NCBI RefSeq assembly: GCF_001625215.2 | Contig: NC_030381.2 | Location: 35,524,689 to 35,588,688, forward strand | Direction: 5' to 3' | DNA from: Daucus carota subsp. sativus | Lineage: Eukaryota > Streptophyta > Magnoliopsida > Apiales > Apiaceae | DNA: 64,000 nt | Part shown: piece by piece, positions 44,542-56,464 of the stretch | How the letters are laid out: each line of letters starts with the position of its first letter | Position numbering within the stretch: position 1 is the first letter of the stretch | The notes under the pieces: model-generated | The model's input: the letters and a program-made list of their open reading frames with translations, nothing else | Told to the model about the DNA's origin: nothing | The model's database searches: none | Program-made: the position numbers and the translations under genes

Positions 44542-45072
44542 ATGAGAATCACCACAAAACTCAAACTCCCCCTCCTCACATTCCTCTCAATCACACTCTC
44601 TCTTTCAACACACGTTGCTTCTTCTTCTAATTCAGCGGCTACTTCTACTTGGGCAGGCTCCAAATACGAGATCCAATGCACAATGTGCGCCGCCTGTGAC
44701 AACCCATGCAACACCCCCGCTGCAACCCCACCACCACCGCCACCCTCCCCGTCTCCTCCGCCGCCGTCTCCCACCGCTCCCAACTGCCCTCCGCCGCCGA
44801 AGTCCGGAAACAATAACAACAACAATAACTACTATTACTCTCCGCCGCCGCCAGCTCAGCCCACGTACGGCAACTCGCCGCCGCAAACAACTGGCGGGTA
44901 TTATCCGCCGCCGGACGGGAACTATGTACGGCCGCCGCCGCCCAACCCGATCGTGCCGTACTTCCCGTTTTATTATCACAGCCCACCGCCACCTTCTTCA
45001 GCTATTCGCCTCTCAATAAACTCATTTTTTCTCGCTGTAATCTATATTTTTGTATTTTGTTATTCATATTAG
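44542..45072 (+). CDS. Secreted proline-rich (extensin-like) cell-wall protein
   Basis: An intronless 176-residue protein. Residues 1-27 are a signal peptide (MRITTKLKLPLLTFLSITLS, cleavage near VASS). Residues 41-57 hold a compact cysteine cluster (YEIQCTMCAACDNPC). Residues 62-152 are SPPPP/PPPP-rich with Asn and Tyr runs, typical hydroxyproline-rich glycoprotein sequence. The last 20 residues (SFFLAVIYIFVFCYSY) are hydrophobic after a Ser/Ala-containing stretch, so the protein could be GPI-anchored or have a membrane tail. Similar small CxxCxxC plus Pro-rich proteins are known in plants, with roles in the wall that are not well defined. The G+C-rich codons contrast with the AT-rich surroundings. 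Frames on the opposite strand over this region are only shadows of the Pro/Arg codon pattern. Confidence 0.85.
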   Translation: MRITTKLKLPLLTFLSITLSLSTHVASSSNSAATSTWAGSKYEIQCTMCAACDNPCNTPAATPPPPPPSPSPPPPSPTAPNCPPPPKSGNNNNNNNYYYSPPPPAQPTYGNSPPQTTGGYYPPPDGNYVRPPPPNPIVPYFPFYYHSPPPPSSAIRLSINSFFLAVIYIFVFCYSY

Positions 45073-45757
45073 TAAATTAAATTAAACAATGATGAATAAT
45101 AGGATAGAATAAAGTGCACGTGTCATGCCCACAGATCCACAGAACTTGCAGGCGTCTCAGGAGGTGTAGCTGGAAGTTGGAGCTCTGAATTTTGTAGTTT
45201 CCAAAACTACCCTTTCGGTGCTTATACGATCAAAATCGATTATGGGTTTTTCATCGGATAAAGAAGGGTAATAAGGTAAATTTATAGTCTCCTTCAGTCC
45301 TTGTAGTTTGCTATCAACATTAAAGCTGATCCTGATCATGCATGTTCACTTGTGTAATTTAACTATGATGTACTGTATGATACATAGACGAGGTCCTTCG
45401 ATGTTAAGTTTAATCTTACTAGTGAATAGTGGCCTAGTATGCTGTATTTCTTTCAACCTTGTTGAATTCTGTTCGGCGTTGCAAATTTTGGTAGGGAACA
45501 GTTTAGAGGAAATGTCAATTGTGGAGATTGGAGGCAATCAAATCACAATTCACATGCTATTTGCTTTTGCTTTTCAAAAGTGTTTTCAACGTGGAGAGAG
45601 TAAAATAGGAGCATAGTTTTTGTTTATACCTGTGCTGCTTATTTTTAATAGGAACGAAGACGAACAAATATGAATGCAAGTATAACAAAAACGGGAACAA
45701 AGAGGAAAGCAAGGGGCTAAACCTTAAATACTTCAGATCATAAAATATCTTTACTTA
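45073..45757. other. 3' flank of the proline-rich gene
   Basis: No conserved coding frame. Probable 3' UTR in the first 100-200 bp. Nothing else recognised. Confidence 0.4.
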
Positions 45758-46152
45758 GAGCATCTCCAACCATCTAAAACCCTTGGCTAAAAGGTAAGTT
45801 GGCATGCTTAAAATAAAAAAATTTAGTCAACAGCTCTAAAAACTCAACTCCAACCATGCTCACCTGTTGTCTATAAATTTAGCCAACCTCCTATGGATGG
45901 CTAAATTTGTCGAACCTCTACAGGTCTGTAAGAAAATCTGTAGGAAGATTGTACATCATTTATTACCATATTGAACTGATATATTCTATTTTAACAATTT
46001 AAAATATTAATAACATACTATTTTTAAATTATAACCAACCAATATAGTCAATACCATTGAAGCAAAATATCTTACAGGTTCAGCAAATTTTACATAATGT
46101 CTTACAGGTCCAATTTAGCCAACGATTATAGCCAACTCCGTTGGAGATGCTC
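45758..46152. mobile_element. PIF/Harbinger-type MITE (same family as 17.9 kb, reverse orientation)
   Basis: GAGCATCTCCAACCATC to CGTTGGAGATGCTC (395 bp), flanked by TTA at 45755-45757 and 46153-46155. The interior is the reverse complement of the copy at 17981-18379 with few differences (TGTCTATAAATTTAGCCAAC, GCCAACGATTATAGCC). Confidence 0.85.
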
Positions 46153-46155
46153 TTA

Positions 46156-46523
46156 GAGCATTTCTAATGGCGTTAGCTAAATGAAATCTGTAAGATATTA
46201 TGTAAAATTTGTTGAACCTGTAAGACATTTTGTTTCAGTGGCATTGGCTATATTGGTTGGTTAGTATGTTATTAATATTTTAGATTGTTAAAATATAATA
46301 TATCAGTTCAATATGGTAATAAATAATGTGGAATCTTCCTACATATTTTTTATAGACTTGTAGAGTTTCGACAAATTTAGTCATCCATAGGAGGTTGGCT
46401 AAATTTATAGATAACAGCTGAGTATGGTTGCAGTTGAATTTTTCGAGCTATTGGCTAAAATATTTTATTTTCAGTAATCCAACTCACCTTTTAGCTAAAG
46501 GCTTTCAATGGTTGGAGATGCTC
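46156..46523. mobile_element. PIF/Harbinger-type MITE, adjoining copy in direct orientation
   Basis: GAGCATTTCTAATGGCGTTAGC to GGTTGGAGATGCTC (368 bp), more diverged than its neighbour and oriented as at 17.9 kb. It shares the TTA at 46153-46155 with the preceding copy. The right flank is TTG rather than TTA. Confidence 0.75.
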
Positions 46524-46538
46524 TTGCTTAATTATCAA

Positions 46539-46568
46539 CTAGCATAAAAGCCCGTGCGAGGCACGGGA
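46539..46568 (-). mobile_element. Helitron 3' terminus
   Basis: On the minus strand the hairpin CCCGTGCCTCGCACGGG (46567-46551) is followed after 8 nt by CTAG (46542-46539) and then T, the Helitron rule (hairpin, short spacer, CTRR, insertion between A and T). The element should extend rightwards into the AT-rich region after 46.57 kb. Its 5' TC end was not found. Confidence 0.5.
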
Positions 46569-49550
46569 CTCTAGTTTTTGTTGTGTTTTAAATAATATTC
46601 GTGTGTAATCATATTATTTCGAGCATAACTATTACGTCTTATTTTTTAACAGAATATGTAAATATGAAATGTAACATTTGCAATATAATAGCATTGATAG
46701 TAATAATATGTACTATATTTAAAAAAAAATTATAGATCAAAAACAACATTTGAACTGATTTTTCTATATTCAAATTCGTTAGGATATAGAGGCCACTACC
46801 ATTTAATCTACATGTTCAAAATTATATTCGAAATTAATACTGAAACTTTTAGAATTTAAATATATTATACCTCATTAAAAAGATCTGTAATTTGTTGTTG
46901 AAAATTATTAAACTATTTCATCCAATATGAAAACTTATTCTTGATATGTGAATTACGATATCCTAAATCATGATTAGATGAATATGTGTGGTCCGCGTTG
47001 TTTTATATTTATTTCTCTTTTTTTTAGCGTACGTTTGTGTAATAGTTAAGTGATATATGATGGACAGACTATGAACACATTCTTTTTTATCATATGTTGC
47101 ACAAACCTTGTATAAATATTAATTGAAACATATATTGTATGTAAAAGACCCTACCTTACTTTATTATAAAAGTATTAATTGAACTACTAATCTTATAATT
47201 GTACCCGAAAAATTCCGATACGTTTGATGTGGCTTACCCTTTTAATTTTCATATCAATTATATAATACTTCAATGTCTTATATTTTTTTGTTAATTTAAA
47301 ATATTAGCTGATTATTACTTTGATGCCGCGTGTTATAATATTGTCTTGTTATAAAATATTAATTTTTTATCATTAGTTTTCTGAGCTTGCTGATTAAGAC
47401 TTTTAATGATTTTTCATGTAATTGTTATAAACCAGATCTCAAATAGTAAAAATAGAGTAGATGTCAATTAGGTACCATGAAGTTCATAAAAATAAGAAAT
47501 ATTTAGTTTAATTAGTCGTATATTTATTTTTTTGCTTTGTGCAAACTCACATTTTTAAATATTTTGATACTCTTATCTCTTAGGGGTGAGCAATGTAGCA
47601 TGTCATGTTCAATTGTTAAAGATCAAATCAGGTGTTCGATATTCTGGATTATGGAAAACTATTCTTGTTCTATTCCCGTTTAATCAGATATTAGTTTTCA
47701 CCTTATCGCGTCGGATTATCCATTTCAGAATTAGTTATATTTTATTAGTTTAATTTGTAAATGATTAATTAATTTAATTATAGTTTGAATCATTTTATTT
47801 AACTCGTATGTTATACATTGATGGATGGCATATTAAAATTATAGTTTTAAGACTTTAATATATATAAAACTTATTTCTCAGTGTTATTTTATTTTAAGCA
47901 AGTAAAATTTATAACTCAATTCTTTTTAGTAGGTCTCGTAAACACGTTTTATTATTATTTGGTTGACTTTTGATTAACAACATAGAAGTTCTCTAAATTC
48001 ACATTTATATCACAAGTTATAATATTTCAAATTCATATATCACCAAAATCATATCATTTAGACATATTTTCTAACATCAAATTTGATGTCTTTATCACTA
48101 TTCTTATATCTATAATTTTTTTTTGAAAAGATTTGGTTACACGTCGAATTCTGAATTCATAAGTTTAAAATAAAAAGTAATCTAAATAAAAATATTTTTT
48201 CAGTCTTATTTCATGTTCTTCAAAATATTGTAATCTATTTATAAGTCACCTTTTATAATTAAAAAAAAATGACATAGTCTATGTTGAAATCCATCAATTT
48301 TTCCTTTCAAAGATGCTCACCGAAATCTTAGTTTTTGTGCTTATTTCTCACATTCATGACTTAAATTTCTCTAATATTGTATCGGTACTCGTTTAAAGTA
48401 TTAAGTTAGATTTTAATTCGTCCAATTTTATTAAAATATGAATTATATCCATATTTTGAAGTCTAAAACATGGCTCGAGCCCAATTGTTCAAATTCTTTT
48501 TCAAATTTAAATTTATTACGTAAGTAATTATTTATGGATAGTAATCTATCATGTAAAAAACATATGAGACTTACTTGAAATAATAACTTGTCTCAAATAA
48601 ATAAGATATTGAAAAGAATATAAATACAACAGTTTTAATGTATGAGTTTAATGCTTTTGAATAAAAAAAATTAATTGCTTGTGTAGTTCAAGTGGTTTGA
48701 GTGGTGTAATTGTAATGAAGAGGGCTTGTGTTCGAGTCACATCAATAACAGGAGGGAGGCTTATGTAGATTTTTAAATATTATAACTATGGTTATAGTTT
48801 GGAAGGTTAGAATTATTTAAAATTTTAAAGGAACTTTAATAATATGAGAAAATTTTTTAAAATTTTTTTTCTTTAAAAAAAATAATATGAGAAAATTTTA
48901 AAATGGATGTGAGGAGTTAGATGTTTTGATTATAGTAGTTGTTTTGGCTCGCTTAATTTATTTTTGATGGGCATAATAAATTAGCTATTATGCTATTTTG
49001 GATGAAAGCAAAGCATATTATCATTTTGTATATTAATTGAACACATACTAATTTTGTAATCAAAATTTTCTCCAATTAACTTTTTAAAAACTAGTCTTTT
49101 GAGTTTAAATCACTATTTCAATCTAAATACAAAATACAGATATTAAGTTGTAACATGATCAAATATTGGGGTAGCGGTGATGCAGTTTTTTTCAAAACTG
49201 TGAAAACCGTACATGCGATTTGGTAAGATATAATTGCATCTTGTATACAATATATAAATCACGCAAACTACTATAAATATTTAATAATGATAATATATTT
49301 ATAAAATCAATTTTTATGATCTCAATAACTTATAAAATCAAATAATTATGTAATTAATTTTATATATCATATATATATAACATCATCAATTCATTCTGAA
49401 TCGTATTTTGAGCCGACAATATTTACGCACGCGAGTAGTTCTATTTGTAAGCGTTTTTCGAGATATGTCTACGCACGTGAGTAGTTTTATTTGTAAAAGT
49501 TTTTCTAGATATGTTTAATTGATCAAAATGAACCATGCATGATGGGGATG
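46569..49550. other. Long AT-rich region, no gene seen
   Basis: About 3 kb without a reading frame of note. It may be mostly Helitron filler and decayed repeats. A small tandem duplication (ACGCACGYGAGTAGTT twice) lies at 49425-49510. Confidence 0.4.
48678..48765 (+). mobile_element. Probable tRNA-derived SINE fragment
   Basis: TGTGTAGTTCAAGTGG resembles a pol III A box, and GTGTTCGAGTC (48728-48738) a B box followed by ACATCAATAACAGGAGG. This order and spacing are as in plant SINE heads. No clear tail or target-site duplication. Confidence 0.5.
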
Positions 49551-49968
49551 AGAGGTCGTTTGGTTCGAGAAGTGGTATGAGATTGTAACAAGAAATTAGG
49601 TTGAACTGGTATGTGTTTGAGGTATCATATATGATATCATGTGTTTGGTTGATGCTGGAATTAATATATATAATTTTTGTAAAAAAAATAAGTTATTAAT
49701 TTATATTAATTAGAAATATTAATAAAATTATTATTGTTATATATTTTTGTATCATTGATTTGATTTTGTATCAAACATTAAATATTTATTACTTAAATAG
49801 AGACAAAAAATATAAAAAATAAAAACATCTTGTACCTCAATCTCATATCCACTTGGGGGTTTAAGGTCTGCGTTTCAGATTTCATTTTCCCAACCAAACA
49901 CCAGGCATGAGTTTGGAATACACAAACCTCATACCTGATTCCAAATACCCATGAACCAAGCGACCTCT
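49551..49968. mobile_element. MITE with AGAGGTCGTTTGGTTC ends
   Basis: AGAGGTCGTTTGGTTCG on the left and GAACCAAGCGACCTCT on the right are inverted ends. CTCATACCTGATTCC / GGTATGAG words recur inside in both orientations. No target-site duplication recognised. Confidence 0.6.
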
Positions 49969-50132
49969 GAATATAATAAATGTAATGTGAATTCTTAATA
50001 ACAGTTTAATTTTAAGGAAGATCTTGGGAAGGCTTCTGTTCACGTGGTATCCCTAAATGTGTAATAAGAATTATCTTTAGGATTATCACTATGCGAAGCC
50101 TGGATTAGTGACTGATCACGTATACTGGTAAT

Positions 50133-50628
50133 TAGGGATGAGCAAAACCGAACCGGAACCGAAAAACCGGACCGAACCGTGTAAATTCGGTCCGGTCCTA
50201 ATTTTCTGAAAATTCGGTTCATTCGGTCCGGACAGAATAGACCGAAATAAAGTTCGGTTCGGTCCGGTCCGTAAAAAAATATTTCGGTCCGGACCGAATA
50301 GACCGAAATATATATTATTTTAATTAATATTTATATTATATATATCTTATATGTTATAATTATAATATCTAATTTGTAAATTTAATTATATCTATCTTTA
50401 ATGAATTGGGGGTGATTAATTAATATGAAAATTTTAAAATAAAAGATGAATTCTAGTTTTATTTATAATATAATTTTTTATTTTTAAAATAATTTCGGTT
50501 CTTTCCGTCCGGACCGAACCGCATTATTTCGGTTCGGTCCAGTTCGATCCATTATAAAAGTTCAGTCCGAAAAAAATTAAAACTTCAATTTTCGGTCTAT
50601 TCGGTTTGGTCCGGTTATGCTCACCCTA
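50133..50628. mobile_element. Element with CGGTCCGGACCGAA subterminal arrays
   Basis: Inverted ends TAGGGATGAGCA and TGCTCACCCTA enclose two zones dense in TTCGGTCCGG / CCGGACCGAA words around an AT-rich core. The architecture matches non-autonomous hAT elements. No clean 8-bp duplication is visible, so the superfamily is inferred. Confidence 0.65.
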
Positions 50629-50795
50629 AACGCAACGGTGATGGAGTAGTCACCAGAGTCCGCCTAAGGATCGGATCATCATTAGTTTGATTTCTCTGCA
50701 CACTTCTTGTCCTAGTTCGGTCCACCTCACTAGGACTATTTTACTCTTTCTCTTACCGCCTATAATAATCCACGTACGCAGGATTCAATTACTTA

Positions 50796-51496
50796 GTGAG
50801 GTGTATTTGATTGAGATTTTAATGGATTGCTTTTAGCTTATAGATTTTAATAGATTGTATGTGATTTTGATTTTGTGCGGATTTTTGATAAAATGTTATA
50901 GAGTTGATAGGATTTAAGCATAATGCTTCAAAATCCCATTGATTTTGGTAGGATTTCAAAAAATTTAAAATACACTGAAAAATGCCACAAAATCCATAAA
51001 TTTATGAAATCCAAAAAAATCTATCAGCATTTGAATATCATCAGATTTTAATGGATTTTAAACAATCCCAATTGAATACCATCAGATTTTAAAGTACTCC
51101 CTCCATTCCAAAATAATAGTCGCTTTGACTTTATGCACGTATTTTGAGGTGCAAAAAAAATATATTTCTACATGTTATTTTTGAAATTTTCTTTTTCCGA
51201 ATAAAAATAGAGATGCTAAACTTTTATTCAGAAAAAGAAAATTTCAAAAATAATGTGTACAAGTATGTTTTTTTTACACCTCAAAATACGTGCACAAAGT
51301 CAAAGCGACTATTATTTTGGAATGGAGGGAGTATAATTTAAAATCCCAATTGAATACCAACAGATTTTGTAGCATAATTTAAAATCTCAATTGAATGCCT
51401 AGAGATTTTAATGGATTTCAAACAATCCCAATCGAATACTCCCGGATTTCATTAATGCAAAAAAATGCTTTAAAATCTCAATGCAATACACCCCTC
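50796..51496. mobile_element. PIF/Harbinger-type MITE interrupted by a Stowaway
   Basis: GTGAGGTGTATTTGATTGAG on the left and TCAATGCAATACACCCCTC on the right, with TTA at 50793-50795 and 51497-51499. The interior repeats CAATTGAAT and TTTTAATGGATT words in both orientations. The Stowaway at 51097-51331 splits it. Confidence 0.7.
51097..51331. mobile_element. Stowaway MITE (235 bp) with almost full-length inverted arms
   Basis: CTCCCTCCATTCCAAAATAA to TTATTTTGGAATGGAGGGAG flanked by TA (51095-51096, 51332-51333). The arms match with very few differences, so the copy is probably young and folds into a near-perfect hairpin. Confidence 0.9.
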
Positions 51497-52139
51497 TTAA
51501 TTACATTGTGCTAATCGTTGAGGCATATCTCGTAATTTTTGCAACGGGTATATAAATGAGATCGGATTGTTATCTAAATTCAAAAGAAAAGGTGTTTATT
51601 TGGGTCAAGTATAAATATTAAAAGAAAATAGGATTGAATCGTACTATATTCATAAATTTGTTTCGTTATTTATTTATTTTATAGTTGAAAACTGAATTTA
51701 TCATAATTAAATCTTTGTAAGTAAAAGAGAATAGTATTTAGCCAATAAAAGAGAGACTAATATTTGAAAAGAATTTGTACAGCAGGTATTTTTAAATAGA
51801 AATATATGCTTATAATATAAAATTAAAGATACGTAAAAAATTCTAATTTATATTAATCAAAAAGTAATTTTTGAAAAATTCAAGTGATACTAAGACAAAA
51901 TTTTATAAACAAAATTTATATAATTATGTATTAATTAATATAAGTGCATGATGATATGTTTCAGATCCGGTTTAAAAACATTTGGTCCGATCTATGAGTT
52001 TATAAAAATTGAATTTTAGTCCGATCTAGTCCAGTCCAATACGAATATAGACTTTTGCGCGGTTAGAGATAAATTTTTGTACATATTAAATAATATTTGA
52101 AAAGATGATGCATATATAACGATACATATTAACTTATTA

Positions 52140-54660
52140 TCCGAAAAGATTGTGCATATAATTATACGAAGATACATTCGTTTCATTTTCTATCTACGAT
52201 ATATTAAATAATATCTGAAAAGATTATGTATACGTAACGGTAATATGGATATACGAACATACGTTCATTTCATTTCTCATCTACGAAAAATACGATACCT
52301 CATATTCTTTATTCAGAATATCTTATTCGATTTCTTTTGCTAGTAATTTATAAGATATTACTAATAGATCGCGAATAGTACAAAAAAGCTATATCACGTT
52401 AGCGTATTTTCAAGAATATGAAATTCGCTCGAATCTCTTAATCCGTATGAAATGACTTATTCTAATATTTAACTAGTATTGTAGAAAATGGAGGTATATA
52501 CAAATTTCTAGGCTATTTTTAACTATTTTCATGAGAACACACTGTAATGTTGAAGTTCCATCATCTCTCTACGAACTCTCTTTTCTCAATACTATTTTGA
52601 GGAACTACGCCAACGAAAAGTAAATATTAAAGATTATAATAATATATTAAGATAATAGATTCAGCGATCATCTAATTCTTTCAAAGAAAATAGCCACTTA
52701 AATTTAGAAAAACAATACCAGAATGGACCTTTTACCAACCAAGATTTGGACCAATTGCTCAGGCAAAACATATTAATACTCGTAATTTAAACTACCATTT
52801 TAAACAAAATACTACTCGATGAAAGAGATCTTTGAAAATAATGAACATACAGAATCTATAATCATGACTCTTTAGACAAATTCTTGTCCTCTACATTTTC
52901 GGATAACCATACCAACAATACATGCAACATAAACGCATCCATCAAATATTTCACCATACCAATTATACATGCAAAGTAAATGCATTCATCAAATAAAGAT
53001 GGCAATATCAGACACGCCCTTTAACACGATCCAAATCAAGTAAAATTCAAAATTCGATACATCAAAACAAAATTCGGGTATGAATAATAAACCATCAAAA
53101 GCAAAAAAATATCCCAAAAACATGTTTTCTCCACAATAATCAAAGTCACAACCATGACAAACAAGGCAACAACTATAATAATAAGTCTATAAATCTAGAA
53201 CCAAAAGATCATAATCCAACGAAAAACTACGTCCACGTCTGTTTTAAAACAAACTAGTTCAATCACATGACATAGCCATCAAAATCAGAGCAGCTTGCTC
53301 CATTTCTCCTTGCACAACACTCGCTGCCTCGAACAACCTTGATCTCAGGTTCTCGGACACGAGCTCTCCATTTCCCGAACCCCCCAAATCAGCCGGCTTG
53401 TTGAACGCCTCGCCGACGTTGTTGTTGCCCGACGATCTGTCGCTAGTCACGGTGCTCATATTCAAGCTGGAGCTCTTCGTTGAATTCCTCTTCCTCACCA
53501 CTTTGGGGCTTACCAGTCCAAGAAGTTCAAGTTCTTTTCTCAACTTACCGAACCTGATCCCGCAAGCGTTACACAGTGACTGTGTAAACAAAACAAAACA
53601 AAACAAACCCATATCACAATTTTAATAATAAAAAAACACAAATATTAATCATTAATTATAAATATATAATAAATTAAATAAATAAAAACATATGAATCAT
53701 CAATTATAATAAATATACATCTTAAACACATGTATACCTTAGGTCCAGAGGGGCCAGTTCGCCACAAAGGGGTTCTTGTGGTTTCACAATCCCAACAAGT
53801 TTTCGCTGGCAGAATTAAGGTTCCAGTGGTCGGAATCCTGACAGGGGTTCGGCTGCTGATTTCATCAGAATTTGATCCCTGTATAAATTGATCAAATTTA
53901 ATTTAATTAGGCACATATCACATATAAGCATATTAAAACTTGCTAAAACCCGAACAAAATTTAGATTTATAATTATAAATCAAAATCGAACGGTGATCAC
54001 ATAATAAATACCGAAAAAGAGCGTGATCACTTACTCTCTCATTGCGATCCACCATTTTAAGGAAAATCCACGTATCAAATCAAGAGATCACCCTTAATAA
54101 CTGAAATCACAAACAAATAAAAAACATTAAAGCATCTATACAAAGTGATCACATTAAAATCATGCGATCCAACAAAGATCAGATCGAAAAAAGATAAAAG
54201 ACGGGAGAAAAAACTGAAAAATGATGCAAGCTTGTTTTTAAAACATAAAAATGAATGGGTTATCGTATAAAAAAACTTAAAGGCTGAAGAGCAAAGCATA
54301 TCAACTAAAAAGACTTACGATAGAGAGATATCGGGGGTGCAAAAGCAGCAGAGAGTGATGTGGAGAGAGAAATATATATATAGAGAAGAAAGGACCGTAG
54401 TCTGTGAAATAGAAGCAGCAGAAAAAATAAAAATTTAGGCTGAATCAAGAAATACTTTGGACCGCCTCTTCAATGTTAATTTACTTAATTGGCCTTCACT
54501 CAAAATTGTCTATTTGCCGCGCGAAAACACTTTGTCCAAAACTTAACAAAACCAGTTGGTGCGACGTATATATCATGGATTTTGTCTAGATTCGCAATCA
54601 TTTGCGTATGACTTTTTATTTATTCTAATATGTATAGCATTTCAAATCAAATCTTTACAT
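52140..54660. repeat. Tandem segmental duplication, copy 1 (carries the intact GATA gene)
   Basis: The segment from about 52140 (TACGAAGATACATTCGTTTC) to about 54660 (AAATCTTTACATATGAAT) matches 54680-57090 along nearly its whole length. The left flank, coding exons, introns, leader and promoter are all recognisable in order. Confidence 0.8.
53259..54055 (-). CDS. Class-B GATA transcription factor (GATA15/16/17-like)
   Basis: Three exons on the minus strand: 54055-54035 (MVDRNER), 53878-53738, 53579-53259, giving 160 residues. The zinc finger spans exons 2 and 3: CWDCETTRTPLWRTGPSGPK then SLCNACGIR, the C-X2-C-X18-C-X2-C class-B finger. A basic RKELELL...KVVRKR segment follows. The C-terminus QAALILMAMSCD resembles the LLM motif of short class-B GATAs. 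These nuclear factors bind GATC/GATA sites and act on greening, light and cytokinin-related development. The short first exon and the split of the finger at the SLCNACG codon are family-typical. A TATA-like run (CTATATATATATTTC, minus strand, near 54370) lies about 300 bp upstream of the ATG. The whole gene lies in a tandem duplication whose other copy is dead. Confidence 0.92.
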
Positions 54661-55870
54661 ATGAATTATTATATCATATTAAAAAAGATTTTTCATATAG
54701 ATATAAGAAGATTCATTCATTTCATTTTCCATCTACAAAATTTTTAAATAATATATGTGAAGAATATGCATATGTAACGGTAACATAGATATACGAACAT
54801 ACATTCATTTCATCTCTCATCAACAAAAAATACGATACCTCAAATTCTTTATTCAGAATATCTTATTCTATATCTTTTGCTAGTAATTCACAAGATATTA
54901 TGATATATCATCAATAGTACGAAAAAGCTATATCACATTAGCTTGTATATTCAAGAATATGAAATTCACTTGAATCTCTTAATCCGCATGAAATGACATA
55001 TTCCAATTTTTAAAAAGTAGTACTATAGAAAAGGGAGGTATATACAAATTTCTTAGCAATTTTTACTATTCTCATGAGAACACACTGTACCGTTCTATCG
55101 TCTGTCTACAGGCTCTCTTTTCTCATTATTTTTTTAGGGAAATATGCCAACAAAAAGTAGATATTAAAGATTATAATAATATATTAAGATGCTAACTTAA
55201 GTCATATTCTAATTCTTTCACAGAAAATAACCACTAAAGTAGTAGAAAAATAATATACAGAGTGAACCTTTTACCAACCAAGATTTGGACCAACAACTCA
55301 AACAAAACATATTAATATCACTTCGTAATTTAAACTACCATTTTTAACAAAATCTACTCCATGAAAGTGACCTTTGAAAGTGATGAATAAACAGAATCTA
55401 ATCATCATGACTCTTCAGATAAATTTCCGTCCTCTACATTTTTGGATAACCATACCAACTGTACATGCGAAGTAAACGCATCCATAAACAAAAGTCGGAA
55501 ATATCAGACACGACTACTAGAGACCAGCCCATTACATATGCAAAAACCATATATCAAAATAAAATTTAGATATAAGATATATAAACAAAAATATCCAGAT
55601 CAAACAAAATATGAAACACGATCCACATCAAATAAAATACAAAAAATGATAAATCAAAACAAAATCCAGACATGAAATATAATAAACGATCAAAAACCAA
55701 AAATATTTGAAACCTTTTTTATCCATAACGATCAAAGTCAAAACCATAACAAACAAGACAACAACTATAATAGTAAGTATATAAAACTAGAATTAAAAGA
55801 TGATAATCCACCTGAAAAATACATCCACATCTGTTTTAAAACAAACTAGTTGAATCATATGACATGGCCA

Positions 55871-56464
55871 TCAAAAACAGAGCAGCTTGCTCCACTTCTT
55901 CTCGCACAACACTTGTTGCCTCGAACAACCTTGATCTAGGATTTTCGAACTCGAGCTCTCCACTTCCCGAACCCCCTGAGTCCGCTGGATTGCCTCGCCC
56001 TCATTGTTGTTGCTCGACGATCCATCGCTAGTCACCGTGCTCACATTCGAGCTGGAGCTTTTCTTGGGCTTTCTCTTCCTCACTACTTTGGGGCTTATTA
56101 GTCTAAGAAGTTCAAGTTCCTTTCTCCTCTTACAACTCCTGATCCCGAAAGCATTACACAACGAGTGTATAAATAAAATAAAACCAAATAAACTCAAATC
56201 ACATTTTAATAATTATAAAAAAAAACACAAATATTAATCATCAATTATAATAATTTAATAAATAAAAACATACTCCCTCTCGTCCATTACAAAAATATTA
56301 AATTTTGCTATATAATGAAAACACCTAATGTTAAGTACAAATCAAACTTGCTGAAATTCGAATAAGTTCATATATATAATTATAAATCAAAATCAAATGG
56401 TGATCACATAATAAATACCGAAAAAGAGTGTGATCACTTATCTCTCATTACGATCCACCATTTT
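55871..56464 (-). pseudogene. GATA factor pseudogene (tandem copy of the GATA gene at 53.3-54.1 kb)
   Basis: Exon 1 is recognisable at 56464-56444 (ATGGTGGATCGTAATGAGAGA), but its donor GTAAGTG has become TAAGTG. Exon 2, which holds the first two zinc ligands, is absent. In its place are about 80 bp starting with a Stowaway-like end (56273). Exon 3 remains (SLCNAFGIR...), with the fourth zinc ligand changed from Cys to Phe and a frameshift after GEAI that removes the LLM-like tail. It cannot make a GATA finger. Confidence 0.9.
56273..56335. mobile_element. Stowaway end fragment at the exon 2 deletion
   Basis: TA then CTCCCTCTCGTCCATTAC, a Stowaway-like left terminus, with no matching right end. 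It occupies the position where exon 2 of the GATA copy should be. Confidence 0.45.

Noticed and set aside
44280..44992. Several long frames opposite or overlapping the proline-rich gene
   Set aside because: They come from reading CCG/CCA-rich codons in other frames (Gly/Arg runs). Only the plus frame at 44542 has a signal peptide and sensible cell-wall composition.
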